Origin: Trema orientale
Taxonomy: Eukaryota > Streptophyta > Magnoliopsida > Rosales > Cannabaceae
DNA length: 64,000 nt
Reading direction: 5' to 3'
Assembly (NCBI GenBank): GCA_002914845.1
Contig: JXTC01000146.1
Location: forward strand, 504,002-568,001
The notes under the pieces were generated by a model. The model made no database searches. It had not been told where the DNA came from and worked only from the letters and a program-made list of their open reading frames with translations. The position numbers were made by a program, and so were the translations under genes. Shown piece by piece: positions 23,439 through 35,591 of the stretch. Position 1 is the first letter of the stretch, and each line of letters opens with the position of its first letter.

Positions 23439-23900
23439 ATTTACGCCTAGTACCCGTTTTTAAAATTTATTTTCATAAATACCTGTTTTTAATTTTTCTT
23501 TCAAAAAATTCGTTTTTGTGGTCCATATTTCATATGCAAAATATGAGTAGTCCATATTTATAAAATAAATTTTATCCATGAGGTACACATTTTATGTGTA
23601 AAATATGAATGGTATACATTTACAATGTAAATGTTTACCACAGTTTATATTTTTTATTATAAATTTGACCTATGATATACATTTTAAAATGTGTGACAAT
23701 TTTTAGTGTAATTTTTATTCATAAAATGTAGACCACGGTATACATTTCATGTATTAAATATACACAGTAGTCTACATTTTATGCGTAAAACAGTGGTAGT
23801 CTATATTTCTCCAAAAAATAGTATTTATAAAATAAAAATAAAAAAGAGTATTTATGAAAATATGGTTTTGAAAACGGGTATTTATGAACTTTTCTCACGT
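23439..23900. mobile_element. Foldback element with repeated 'gtacacattttatg' interior
   Basis: The left arm 'acccgtttttaaaatttatt' with 'ttcataaatacc' is inverted as 'agtatttatgaaaatatggt' and 'gaaaacgggtatttatgaa' at the right. The interior repeats a 'gt.tacattttatg.gtaaaa' phrase about five times. Confidence 0.6.
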
Positions 23901-24739
23901 ATTTTTCAATTTATTTTTCTAAATGCTCTACAAGGCCTGATTTCCACTTTATCCTTTCCCACGCCAATTGGAGGTGGTCTAAGGTCCTTTGAGCCGAAGG
24001 CCTCTTAATTATAATGAAGAAATATCTTTAATAAGTAGTTCTATATTTTTGTTATCAAAAAAAAAAAAAAAGTAGTTCTATATTTCGGCTTAATTTCCAA
24101 GCAATTTAAGAATTAGTACTATTACATTTTAGGAATTTAATCAGCTTTAGGCCAGTTGGTAGATAATTTTGAAACAATTAATATATACGTAATTAATGAT
24201 TTTATATCTCAATATGAGCAATTGATTTGGTTAAAAAAATTCCTTAAATATGGTAACTTTTCAAAATATTATTTCCTCTTATTTTTCATAATAATTTTCT
24301 TTTAATGGCTAATGATAATCTCATCCACTTTTTTTTTTTTTTTTGAAATTATAATCTCATCCACTTTTATGACCAAACAATGCTCCGTGTGTTGCTTATT
24401 TTGGTTGGATTTACTCTTAATTTTACACTATATCCTCTTATATCTGTCTCTGAAAAATGTTGAAAGTATTCTTACTAATTCAAGTTCTATTGATCATATA
24501 TTTTTTTATATTTTTGAGTGTTCTTTTTTTTATTTGTAATATTAAATATTCTTTCAGTTATCTTTTTTACTTTGGTTTATTTATTTATTTATTTTTTTGA
24601 GTGTGCTTTGGTTTACTATTAATAGGTACAAGTAATTTCAAAGGTTGAAAAAAAAAAAAAAAAGCAATTCTAATTCTTCTTATATTAAATAATTAAAATA
24701 GTTTTTCATAAATCCTCTTATCAATTTTTTCCTAAGGCC

Positions 24740-25070
24740 TCCAACTAGGCTGAGCCGATAAAGATTCTGGGTAAGCTTCGATTTCGAGAAAATTGAGAGA
24801 AAAACTTTTAGGGAGAAAATGCTCTAGAATTTATAGAGTGATCTTGTATTATTTATAGAGTGTCTAATACAGAGCAATTGAATCTAATTATTTACATTAA
24901 CAATACCTTAATAATTCGGGCAATAACAGCTACTTAACAGACTATTAACAACAATCCGTTAAGCCTAACTATTTGGTAGAGCTGAACTCTAACGAATAAT
25001 GCCTCTAGGATAATCTAGAGCCAACAAGAAGTTCTGAGCTCTTTTCCAACAACTTTTACAGGAGGATTAA
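24740..25070 (-). mobile_element. Possible copia LTR remnant
   Basis: On the minus strand it shows 'ctataaataatacaagatca' (TATA-like) followed by 'tctccctaaaagtttttctc' and 'gaaatcgaagcttaccc', the usual promoter-to-R layout of a plant LTR. Borders and internal region are not evident. Confidence 0.35.
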
Positions 25071-26160
25071 AAAAAAGGTAGAAAGTAAAAAAACTAATCC
25101 AAATTTGCATACCTCTGGGACTTGTCTGTTTGTAACGTTTACGTTGTTTTTTTTCCCCCCTAAATTTTTAGAAGTAAAATGAAGGAAGAGTTTTTCTTAA
25201 ACCATCTTTCGAGGGCCCTTTTACTTTATAATTCATCTTTAAAAACGAAAAAAACATTAATTTTGCTCTCTTTGGAAGCTGGATTTATGGTGGGAAAAAA
25301 AAAATACGGAGGAAAAAGTCAAGAAAAAAAAAAGTAGAAAATATTTTCCTTTTTTTAATTTTTTTTAAATTCTATTTACAGAAAAATGACATTAAATCTA
25401 AATCTCGCTCTCCTTCAAAAAAATTTCCCAATTTTTGTTTGAATCTAAACAAAAGAAAATGTAATCCTTTATAATTTTTTTTCCCTTTCCCTCCGAAAAT
25501 TCAAGTTCCAAACAAGGCCTATGAGGAAGAATGAGTTTGTTACTAATTAGCTAAAAGCTATTCTAAGTATTTCTTTAGAAATTATTTTTTCCTTTTCTAT
25601 TATGTAATTTCTATGGGAAATTTCTTACTACTTGAAGCGTGTATATGGTTTGTTTTGCTTGGAAATTGCGTAATAGGATCTAACAAAATAATATTTACTC
25701 ACATTTTCAAAAGAAAAAAAAAAGAAATATTTCTCATAATTTTTTTTTCTTTTCAGAAACCGAAATCACCAATATATATATATATAGGTTATATATACAT
25801 ATATATATATATATCCCAATATTTTTGACATGAAGTCTATGAAGATAGGTGTTTGAAACTCTAGTCACTAAAATAAGGCACATTAATTTTTTTTTCTCCC
25901 GAAAGAAAATAAGACACACTTATGCCATAGGACAAAATAAAATGAATAGTATATTGTTTTATATACCTTTCAAAAAAAAAAAAAGAAACTTTGCCTGTTT
26001 TGTATATAGAGATCTGATCTGAAATTGACATAAAAGCAGAACCCAAATATGGGAGCAATTTTTTTTTTCCCCTCTTTATAAATATCTCAAATATCCTTTT
26101 TTTTTTAAATCTCAAATTCCCAAATATATGGAATGCTAAATTGGAATCCTAAAAAGACAT
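25071..26160. other. AT-rich intergenic stretch
   Basis: Homopolymer runs of A and T and a (TA)n tract at about 25772-25815. No gene signal. Confidence 0.4.
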
Positions 26161-26182
26161 TTAAAGAAAAAAGGGAGGCTTA

Positions 26183-26403
26183 TAAAAACGACAATAATTT
26201 GTAAACGACAACATATCTGTAAAACGACGATGTTATATGCGTACAAACGACAGCTTCGTAGATGGCAGATGGCCAATAGCCAATAGGCAGTAGCTCGATG
26301 ACAAAAAAACGACAACCTCTCTAAAACGAAAATAACTCCAAAAACGACAACATCATTTGAGCGACGGCATGTATAAGAAACGACAACATCCTAATGACGA
26401 TAA
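26183..26403 (+). repeat. CGAC-motif cluster 2, upstream of the coiled-coil gene
   Basis: About nine copies of AACGACAA or close variants (aacgacga, aacgacag, gcgacgg) occur in 220 bp, all on the plus strand. The cluster ends about 315 bp before the ATG at 26719. Intervening DNA is not repeated. Same motif as the clusters at 13605-13955 and 56482-57096. Confidence 0.8.
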
Positions 26404-26718
26404 CAGATGTCTACGTGTCTTGATCGCTACGCGTTGTAAAAGGATCAAAGGTTATATTCAGAGACACGTGGATGAATCCTGAACTCTCAGTTCCACAAAT
26501 TTTCTCAAATTTGAACCCACAAAACTATGGGGCCCAAAATTTGAATCCTGAAAACAGCGGCCCATCCCCCCAAAACTGAGATTTGTCTCACTCAAGTCCC
26601 TATCTCTTTGCCAATCTATACGGACCTCCTCATCTCATCTCATTTCATCTCCACCGTAAAGATCCAACCAAAACCCTAATCCCCAAATCCTCACATTCAG
26701 ACCACCACAGCCTCAGAA

Positions 26719-28653
26719 ATGGCCAAAAAGAAAGTGACCCACCAACCCAAAGACCCCAAACAAGAAGCCCCTCAAGCTCAACACCCAGACCACGGAGCAA
26801 ACCGAGTCAGCGAAGCCACTCCTGCTGCTACTATCCCCATGGCCGCCATGGACGACGAATCTTCTGACAAGCTCCGGAGCTTGAAGTCCCTCAACTCCCG
26901 CCTTCTCAAGGAGACCTATGAGCGGAGGCAACAGATGGATTCTCTGGTCCAAGCCAAGGAGGCTCTCGAGGCCGAGCTGACCCGGTCGAGTCAGGAGAAG
27001 AAGGGTTTGGAGACTGAGTTGACTCGGGCGAGTGAGAAGAGTGTTGGGTTGGAGTTGGAGAAGGGTGTGTTACGTGTTTTTGTGGGGACCCAGATGGCCC
27101 AAATGGGAGTTGGGTTCGATGCGTTGGAGAGAGAGAAGAAGGTTGAGATTGAGAGGGTGAGGAGTGAGAAAGAGGTTGAGATTGGGTCTCTGAAGAGGCA
27201 AGTGAGCAAGCTTATGGGTAGTCTTGAAAATGAGAGGGATAAAGTGAGCCGGATTTGCCGAGAGAGGGATGATCTGAGAAAGGATTTTGAGGGTCTGGTT
27301 ATGGAGGCAAATGGGTTGAAGGAGAAAGTGGTAGAGTCGGAGAAGAGAGAGAGGTTGGTGAAGGAGGAGGTTGAGAAACTGAAAGGAGAATGTAAAGGGC
27401 TAATGGAGGTAAGGGTTGAGAGAGAAAGAGCACTTGAGGCGTTGAAGAAGGAAAAGGTTTTGGCTGAGAGGAAACTAGTGGAGTCGGAAAAGCTGACTGG
27501 GGACTTAAGGAGCAGGACTGAGCAGATTGCGAGAGAGAAGAATGAGATTCTGAGGGAGAAGAGTGAGTTAGAAGTGCAAATTGGTGTGTTAGAGAAGGAA
27601 GTGGGGCAAAAGAACGAGGTTGTATTGGATTTAAGGAGAGAGGTTGAACTACTGCGGACCAAGATTTTGGAGTCGGATAAGTTCATTGAGGAGAACATGA
27701 AGGAGATGGAAATGGAGATTAAGTCGTTGAAGGAAGAGAAGGAGGAGAATCAACAAAATATAGAGAAGTTTCGGTTGAAATCGTATGAAGTAGAGGTAGC
27801 TTTGAAAGTGGCTAACATGGAAATAAATGATAAGGAGCTAAGGATTGAAGAACTGGTTCGAACGAAAAATGAGATTGAGGGGGTGAATGTTGGTCAAGAA
27901 AGTGAAATTTTTAAGCTGCATAATGAAGTAGGTGAACTAAGGGATGCTCTATTTGCATTACGAACTTCTTGCAGAGATGAAGAAGAAAAGAACAAACAAC
28001 TGCTTTCTGAAGTAAGTAATCACAAGGATGCTCTTGACCGTGCTACACTTCAGAAGGAGGAGGCTCAGAGCGGTTTTGATGAGGAAAGAAAGAAAGTGGA
28101 AAACTTGAAGTTGGTTATTTCAGAAGGGGAGAGGAGGATTGAAGAGATTATCAAAGAATCTCAGATTCTGAGGGGTGAGCATGAGAAGCTACTTGACAAA
28201 ACTAAAGCAACAGAGAGTGGCTTGGAGTCATTGGTGAAGGAAAGAGATACAGCGCAAAAGAGCCTTCTTGAGGTTCAGAGCAGAATGGAAGAATGGAAAG
28301 CTAAAGTAGAATTAGCTGGCATTAACTCCCAAAGGGCACTTGCCATGTTGAAGAAAACTGCTGCCATGGTTTCCTCCTCGCAATCCGAACAGTGTGCAGA
28401 TGGTAAGAAAGAAGTGCTTATCCATGAGAGGAAACTTGAAGAAGAAGTTCAACCATATGTTGCAGAGTTGGAAGCCATCCATACCGCTTTCAAGAGCAAA
28501 GAGAAGATGGTGGAAGACATGAAGCAACAGGTTGAGGATCTGAAGCGCTCTGCTGCGGAGGCACGTAAGCAGAAAAGCTTTTGGACATTGATCACTTCGG
28601 CAACAACTATTTTTGCTGCAGCTTCTGTTGCATATGCTGCCAAAGGGCGTTGA
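26719..28653 (+). CDS. Long coiled-coil protein with C-terminal membrane anchor, 644 aa, single exon
   Basis: It looks like a tail-anchored scaffold or tether. Residues 1-45 are Pro/Gln/Ala-rich and disordered. From about 48 to 610 the sequence is almost unbroken Glu/Lys/Leu heptad coiled coil, with one softer hydrophobic stretch (about 114-135). The C-terminus is FWTLITSATTIFAAASVAYA followed by AKGR: one membrane segment with a short basic tail, typical of peroxisome, mitochondrion or plastid tail-anchored proteins. Architecture resembles the plant peroxisomal and mitochondrial division factors (PMD1/PMD2), but these are about half as long and I see no diagnostic motif, so that is only a suggestion. 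The start fits a plant context (aaATGGcc), and the lead-in at 26580-26718 looks like a 5' UTR. An open antisense frame at 26991-27698 is a codon-bias shadow. No intron. Confidence 0.85.
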   Translation: MAKKKVTHQPKDPKQEAPQAQHPDHGANRVSEATPAATIPMAAMDDESSDKLRSLKSLNSRLLKETYERRQQMDSLVQAKEALEAELTRSSQEKKGLETELTRASEKSVGLELEKGVLRVFVGTQMAQMGVGFDALEREKKVEIERVRSEKEVEIGSLKRQVSKLMGSLENERDKVSRICRERDDLRKDFEGLVMEANGLKEKVVESEKRERLVKEEVEKLKGECKGLMEVRVERERALEALKKEKVLAERKLVESEKLTGDLRSRTEQIAREKNEILREKSELEVQIGVLEKEVGQKNEVVLDLRREVELLRTKILESDKFIEENMKEMEMEIKSLKEEKEENQQNIEKFRLKSYEVEVALKVANMEINDKELRIEELVRTKNEIEGVNVGQESEIFKLHNEVGELRDALFALRTSCRDEEEKNKQLLSEVSNHKDALDRATLQKEEAQSGFDEERKKVENLKLVISEGERRIEEIIKESQILRGEHEKLLDKTKATESGLESLVKERDTAQKSLLEVQSRMEEWKAKVELAGINSQRALAMLKKTAAMVSSSQSEQCADGKKEVLIHERKLEEEVQPYVAELEAIHTAFKSKEKMVEDMKQQVEDLKRSAAEARKQKSFWTLITSATTIFAAASVAYAAKGR

Positions 28654-30949
28654 GTTAGCTTTGGTTTATTAATCAAGGTTTTGTTATTATGACTTAGTAG
28701 TTGCTTTTGGTACTAGGATCAAACTAATCAAGCTCTGCTTAAAAGCACAATGATGATACGTTGTCCTCTCAAAATTTCCCATTATGATAATAATGTTTCT
28801 TTCCCGGATTATAATCCCCTTGGGATATATTAGTTGCTTCCTTGTTACATTAGACTACTTGGACTTCGAATTTCTTGAATATGTTCTATAGTTCTTCTAT
28901 ATGCAGATTTCTGCGTTCCGATGAAGCTGGTTCTTACATGCGTTCTTTATATGCTTTTCACTCGTTGAAAACTCATTAATTAAATGTAAACCTTTTGGGA
29001 ATACATCCTTATTGTCTTGATATTTGTCATTCGGTAAGCTATGTTTTTATACGGCAAAACTCATTACAAGATCTAGAACGTGTCATTAGTTTTAACATGG
29101 GAAACGACTCTACTATACTGATGTCATGACTTGGTACAAACTTGTGTTTCCTATTACAGAAAAATGGAGTACCAAGGACATGGAATTGTACCGATGGAGA
29201 ACAGCATCATGCTTCCTAATCACCGGATAGTAGATATCTAGAATCTGTGGGTTGAATTCAGTCCGAGTTGAGGTTGTGGAGTACAAATGACCAAATCATA
29301 ATGCCCCAGATGTACGAATATGGGAATTGGGTCATGACGCATATGCTGGATCTTTTTGTTAATATATTAGAATTTCGGGACTCAAAAAGGAATTAAGAGT
29401 AAAGTATGTATGTCCTTTTCAAAGGCTTAGCTGTTCCTTACCATTGTAGTGAAAATTTTAAATCATTGTGAAAGCAACTTGCCTAAGCCTATAATGGGTG
29501 TGTGATCCTCATGTGATCCCACAAAAACAACCAAATTCCAACCACCACTATTAATATACTTTCTCCCCCTCCAAACAGAAAAACCTTTGCATTTTTTTCC
29601 TTGTCATGCCAAGCTCCAAACTACTCTTCTATACTTAGGACAGGCATTCAACAACTGACAAAAAAATGACCTAAATCAATATCGACCAAGAAGAAGAAGA
29701 TGGACCAGTCATCGGTTGCATTATATTGATTACTGCATGTTTAATCCCATTTTGGTGTTTAGATATCTGAAGCTTTTAAGATTCATATGTGAAAGGTCAC
29801 TATCCCAAACATTCAAGGTCCAATAACCAAAAAAAAAAAAAAAAACATTCAAGGTCCAAAAAGTCACATCCCACTGCTATTTTTAGCCTTTGGAAACTTA
29901 TACTTTTTTCTTAATTAGTAAGGCTTTTTTGTTTAAAAATTGGTGTCCTTTGGTCGAATATTCCAAACCCTTAGATGCACATTGACATTGGAGCAGCTAG
30001 AAGTTGCGGCTTCATTGATCAATTCAATAATGGTTTCAGCATAGACATACACAAACCTAAACTTGAAGACCCCACAATGCAGCTCCAGGAATGAGCCACG
30101 CAAGAGCTAAAATGCTTGAATGACTTTCCGCTGTCATTGCGTCTCATATTCCAACCTTTTTAGCCCCAAGAAACACACTTTTAGGTGGTACAAGCCAACT
30201 TTCTTCCTGACCATACAAATATCCTAAGGCCATGGATAATAATAGGAAAAAAGCAACTACGATTCCATCTTTAGTGGTGCACATAAAATATCCTAATTTC
30301 CAGTTCATGAGAAGACTTGTCAAAACATGAACCATATAAAGAAAACGAAGAAAAACTCAATGACAAGACAACGGCCATAGCCAACAAGCAAACATTACAT
30401 ATAATCTAAGGCATATATCTTATAAACATTACGAGATTACAATATCATGGATGTTTTCCCATGCATGTCTTGAAATTAGCTCTATATATTAATATTATAT
30501 AACATCATTAGCCAGGAACCGAGCAGATCCAATAACAACAGAATGTTACCCCAACAAAACCACGATCCTCTTTCTTTGTGGCCAAGAGTCAAGAATGGGT
30601 AACCTTAATTTGGTGGGACTGCTGAACTTAGTCAAACAATTCCAGCTACCACTTAAGCTAACCAAACAACATTTACCCAATATCAGAAACTTGGATTTCC
30701 ACAACACAAAGCATTACAAATCCAACTATATGCTGATCCATAACTTCTGAATCCAACAATCAAGCACTGCCTTCTTTAGTAGACCAAGGACCGGACTCCA
30801 AGAGTGCAGGATCTTAACATCACAGCAATCAATACAACAGTAAGTAGTATTACTACACAACCTTACAAACTGTAAAACGACCCCTTAATTATCCCGGGAT
30901 AAAATGTCAAGCTTCTATTATATATGGCTGCCTGTTGGTAAAGTCAATT
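28654..30949. other. Intergenic space between two converging genes
   Basis: It holds the 3' UTRs of the coiled-coil gene (left) and of GID1 (right). A short direct repeat 'aacattcaaggtccaa' occurs at about 29809 and 29845 around an A-run. No coding exon recognised. Confidence 0.5.
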
Positions 30950-32735
30950 CTATTCACAGTCAGAACTCACAAAATTACTTATCTCATCCATCACAGTGTA
31001 GAAGTGATCATTGTTCGGCAACAAGTAAAATCCAATTGTTGCCTTCTCCAGAAATAGAAGTTTCACAACTTGGTTAGCTTTCTCAAGCCCCTTAGCATAA
31101 GCCAACTGCCAATCCTGAATAAGATCCAAGCCAGCCACCACAACAAGGCTCTTGGGAAACTTGAGTCCTTCTAGGCTCTTACCCCTTGGACCAAAAGGGT
31201 TGCATGCCGGATGGTCCCTATCTTCCCCTTCAGGCAGAAAAGCTCTCCAATACCAGTCTCGGTCTCGGAGAGTAACAAAATACTTCCCATCCAATAGTGT
31301 CTCAGATTTGGTTCTCTCCTGCCCGCCAAACATTGGATTGAGCAGGATGTTCCCCAATACTTCAATTCCAGATTCCACTGCTTTTAAAGCAACATTGTGT
31401 ACAATGTTTCCACCTGAACTATCACCAGCCAAGTATATATGAACCTTTGAGTCCTTATTGCTTTGAAGCCATGATCTTGAGTTCACCCACTTAAGAGTTG
31501 CCCATCCATCATCATAGGCACACGGGTAACGGTTTTCTGGTGCACGTCTATAATCCACCGAGACAACCACGGCCTTACAGATTCCAACCAATCGACGGCA
31601 TAAACTATCATAAATGGCACTATTGCAGGAGGAATGAGCAAAGCTTCCACCGTGAAAGAAAATTATTACTGGGACAACCTTAGAGTTCACAGGCTCCTGA
31701 AGATCAGAGAGGTTCCGACGAGATTCTCCATCATTAGCGGGACGATAGACTCTGCTAATGAGTTTAGTTTCACAATCAATGATGACATCAAAGGAGCAAA
31801 CCCCATTAACTGAGTTCGTATTGGATGGCACTTTCCGATCGAGAAATTCTGCCAAGTGCCTGTTGAAAGTTCCATCAGGGCGACGAAGCAGATTGTAAGC
31901 CAACTTGAAGTTGGAGATCAAGACCCATGTATTCAGCGGAACCACCGTCTGCAGCAAGTTCAGAAAGATACAGGACATCATCTCATCTCTATCTCATCTC
32001 TAAGCATAACAAAATAGAACTATGAAAAGTTTCTAAAATTGCAAATGACACCAGCTGTTTCATATCTACAACGAGTTCTGTTAATAATAACAGAAATTAA
32101 AGTTTGTACAAGTATACAACAAACCTAACGAATAAAAGAGTGAAAAGAGAATCAGTAGAATAACACACTAAATAAATAAGCATTCTAACAAGAAAGCATG
32201 GATTTCAGAATCCACTAAGCAAAACATGATTCAAGGACTGGAATTACCAACAAAAGTCAAACCCTCTAGAACTCAACCACAAATTGAAAATCAAACTCTT
32301 TGAACCAAAGTACATGAAACTGAAGCCAAAATCAGGCTTTCGATCAATAAATAGCATAAACCAAAAGGCAGTAAAACAAACCGAGTCCGAGACAAATAGG
32401 ACGAACCCAATAGAATACAGTAGAAATCAGAATCCAATAAAGCTACACCAAAACCCAAAAAAATAAAAAAATGGAGCCTTAAACAACTCAATCACAAAAC
32501 CAGAATTCAGATTATAAAACCTAGAAAACTAAAAGTAGACAAAACCCAATTCAATATGCAGCACCAAAACCCAAATAACACTACGCAGAAACCAAAACCA
32601 GCAACAAAAACCATACTTAACAAAAATCTAAAATTTTTAAAAACAAGCAAGAAGAACAGCATAATAAAAATCCCAGAACAGAGCTAATAATAATACCTTG
32701 GACTCACTGACGTTGACTTCATTACTCCCAGCCAT
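30950..32735 (-). CDS. GID1C: Gibberellin receptor GID1 (GID1C-like), 345 aa, two exons
   Basis: This is the soluble nuclear/cytosolic gibberellin receptor. When bound to GA it recruits DELLA repressors to SCF ubiquitin ligase. It is derived from the carboxylesterase (HSL) fold. Exon 1 (32697-32735) encodes MAGSNEVNVSESK; exon 2 (30950-31948) starts TVVPLNTWVL, the N-terminal lid that closes over GA. The intron after codon 13 is the conserved GID1 position. HGG at 112-114 and GDSSGG from 188 give the oxyanion hole and Ser191. The catalytic His is replaced: the sequence there reads ATIGFYLLPNN, as in true GID1 proteins that bind but do not hydrolyse. The wording 'AGLDLIQDWQLAYAKGLEKA' and the short C-terminus (FVSSDCE) fit the GID1A/C clade. 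A GA-rich leader (about 33055-33125 on plus) lies upstream. Confidence 0.95.
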
Positions 32736-33054
32736 CAAACCAGTCCTCAAAAAATCTAACACCCAACAAGGAAAAACCCAACAAAACACAACCAGAGATC
32801 CCTTCAAACAAAACCCACTTCCAAAAAACTTGCCATATATCGAAGCAACCAGAAAAAACGAAGAAACACCTCCCTCAAGCTCTAATCCAAGATCAGTTCC
32901 GAAAACCCATTATCCTCAAACCAAGAAATCCCAGCTCTGATCTAGTTCTGAGCTCCTTCTTCTTCTTCTTCCTCCTTCCTAAATCTTGGTAATAAAGGCT
33001 AAAGGAAAAAAAAAAGGAAGGAAAAAAAAAACACCAGTATAATAAAACAGAGCA

Positions 33055-33130
33055 AGAGATGAGAGAGAGAGGGTGTGAATGATAAGCGAAGAGGGCGTAC
33101 GGTAAGGAGGAGAGAGAGAGAGAGGACAAA
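33055..33130 (-). promoter_or_regulatory. GA/CT-rich leader tract upstream of GID1
   Basis: Runs of 'gagagaga' (plus; CT on the GID1 strand) lie 320-390 bp before the GID1 start codon. Such pyrimidine tracts are frequent in plant 5' UTRs. The position fits transcribed leader or core promoter; the exact TSS is not visible. Confidence 0.4.
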
Positions 33131-33239
33131 AGGCTAAAGTGCGAAGGGGATGAACAATACAAACAAAGGACGATAGAGCGGACAAAGTGATCGGCCGAAA
33201 GAAAACACTGTTTTGTGGGTCCCACTTAATCTTATATAA

Positions 33240-34094
33240 CACTAACTTCATTAATTATTTTCTTTATTATCTAATTGAAAATTTGTGTTTAGTAATGAGT
33301 GGGAAAAAAAAAAAATTGAGTTTTGAAATCTACAAAATTTTATTTTTTTTATAAAATGATGAATTTACTCCTTATTAAATCCTGAAATTGAATATAAATT
33401 TGCTTATTGAATATAAATTTGCTTATTCTTGCCTATGAACATGAAAGTCGTATTAAAAATTTACATTTTTTTCATAACCGTCGCTTTCTATGTTCATTTT
33501 TTTTATGTTAGTTTTATCTTATTTTATTTGGTTTAATTAAATTTTATTTATTTTGTTATTTAGTAACAAAGATATGAAGGACAATTTCATTTTTCAATAC
33601 CATAAATCAGTCAAAATCGATGCGAAGGGTGTACATTTTTATGTAAATTTAAAACTTAGAGATATAATTGTGCAGAACACAAAATTTATGGTTTAAAGTG
33701 TAAAAATATTTCAGGTTTTTTTTTTCGTTTAACCTTAAAAAATATTTGGTTTTTTCTGACACTGCTGACGAATTGAAACTTTTTTAAAAAGAAAAAGAAA
33801 AGGAATTTTGAAAGAGAGAAGTGAAGGCAATAAATGATTGTGGAGGTGGGATGAGTGATGAGGTGGAAGCTGGGGGAAGGGCAACGGGGTCCGTTTAGAG
33901 GTCTATTGAGTGTTGACGGTTCCCACATAAAATAAAATACGAATAAATACAAAATAGTGCTGGTGACAGCCTTGTTAATTGACATTTTGGTACTTTCTTA
34001 TTCATTTTATTCCCCTCACTGCCATGCCAACTTGAATTATTAAAAAAAGAGAGAGAATATAAATTTTATTACTAAGAATAGATTCTTTTAATAA
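33240..34094. other. AT-rich intergenic stretch
   Basis: A 22-bp direct repeat 'attgaatataaatttgctta' at about 33388 and 33410. No gene. Confidence 0.4.
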
Positions 34095-34103
34095 AATAAA
34101 ATA

Positions 34104-34255
34104 GGGCGCGTCTACAGTAGAGGCGTCCCTACGTAAGGCCCTGTTTATACACCGTTTGATGGGAATCTGCGTATAAATAGATTCCTCATAGATTCCCATT
34201 AAACGGTGTATAAACAAGGACTTTACATAGGGGCGCCCTTATTATAACCGCCTCC
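34104..34255 (-). mobile_element. Mutator-type MITE family A, copy 3 (152 bp, inverted)
   Basis: It begins GGGCGCGTCTACAGTAGAGG, the right-hand terminus of copies 1 and 2, so orientation is reversed. Inner arms 'tgatgggaatctgcgtataa' and 'agattcccattaaacggtgt' are conserved. The perfect 9-bp duplication aataaaata lies at 34095-34103 and 34256-34264. It is about 20 bp shorter than the other copies. Confidence 0.9.
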
Positions 34256-34264
34256 AATAAAATA

Positions 34265-35591
34265 ATATATTATCTATTCTTTACAGAGATAATTATAAAA
34301 TTATACCTTGCATTTTAACAATTTGTTCAGTTTATATTTTACATTTTAATTATTATTAACATTGATTTTTAAATTTAAAATTTGTAATAAATTTATACAT
34401 TTTTTGAATGAAACACTAATTTTGACTAAAATGTTTACCAAAATGCCTTTAAAGTTTAAATATGTATTTGAATCAAAAAATAAAATTTAAAACTTATTTA
34501 AAATTAATAAATATTTAGAAATAATGTTTAATATTTATAGGTTTTTTATTTTTTTAGACTACTTTTTTATAATTATTTTTTAACTATTATTATTAATTCG
34601 TTTTAAATTTAAATTAAGTATTAAAATATATATTCTTAAACTCTAAAAGGATGTATTGGTAAACTCTACAGTCAAAATTGATGTTTAACTAAGAGATGGT
34701 TAAATTTGTTACAAATTTCAAATCTAAAAGTCAATGTTGATAATAACTTAAACACAATGTATAAATTGAACAAATAGTCAAAAAATAAGGTATAAAAATG
34801 TAATTAATCCTTCTCTTATATAAGTTGAGCTAAATCATGAAAAATTTCTTTTTAAAATTTATGAACAATTATAAGTAGATTGATTATTTACCTAAGTAAA
34901 AATTGAGACACTAAAATTTTGCACTAAAAATTTACACTTGTAATACGGTATTATTTTTAACTATATAACTTTAAATAATATAGTTCTACTTCAAAATAAA
35001 GAGTGGTTAGAATGCATGCTATATCATCTAGTGTAAGTTTTTGGTCCAAAATTTTAGTGTCTCTATCATTACTCATCTACATATAATACACAGTTAAACT
35101 AAATACTAAAAAGTAATATTATTAAGAGTTTGTACTTTATAAATTGTATCTGATTCCATGAACAATAAATTTATAAGCCAAAATCCACGACCACTGGGAG
35201 ATCTAGACGACTCTTTAGTTTATAACACCTTAATTGGATGTTTTTTTTTTTTCGTAACCTTTTAATTGAGTTTTTCGATCTCCACTGTAACATATTGGGT
35301 TTTTACACTGGAAGTTCTATATCCATCAAGAATTGGAGATATACATTCAGTTTCTTTTTACATCACAAAACAATAACTGGATTTTTTTTTTTATTTCTTT
35401 GTGCATTCTTTTTATTTCAAAAATACCCTTTTCTTGTACATTCATCCCTCTCACCTTTAAAATGGATCATTTTAATTAGCTTTGCCATGTTTTAATCTGT
35501 TTTCTTTTCAACTTTTTATATATACTTTATATTTTCTTTCTAGTGAGAAGGAAAAATAAAACAATATGAAAATTTTATTGATAAAGACATA
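34265..35591. other. AT-rich intergenic stretch
   Basis: No gene, no clear repeat border. 'ttgaacaaatagtcaaaa...' near 34767 is loosely inverse to 'acaatttgttcagtttat' near 34318, a possible old foldback. Confidence 0.35.

Noticed and set aside
26991-27698. 235-codon antisense frame across the coiled-coil gene
   Set aside because: Serine/leucine-rich mirror of Glu/Lys codons; a composition shadow.
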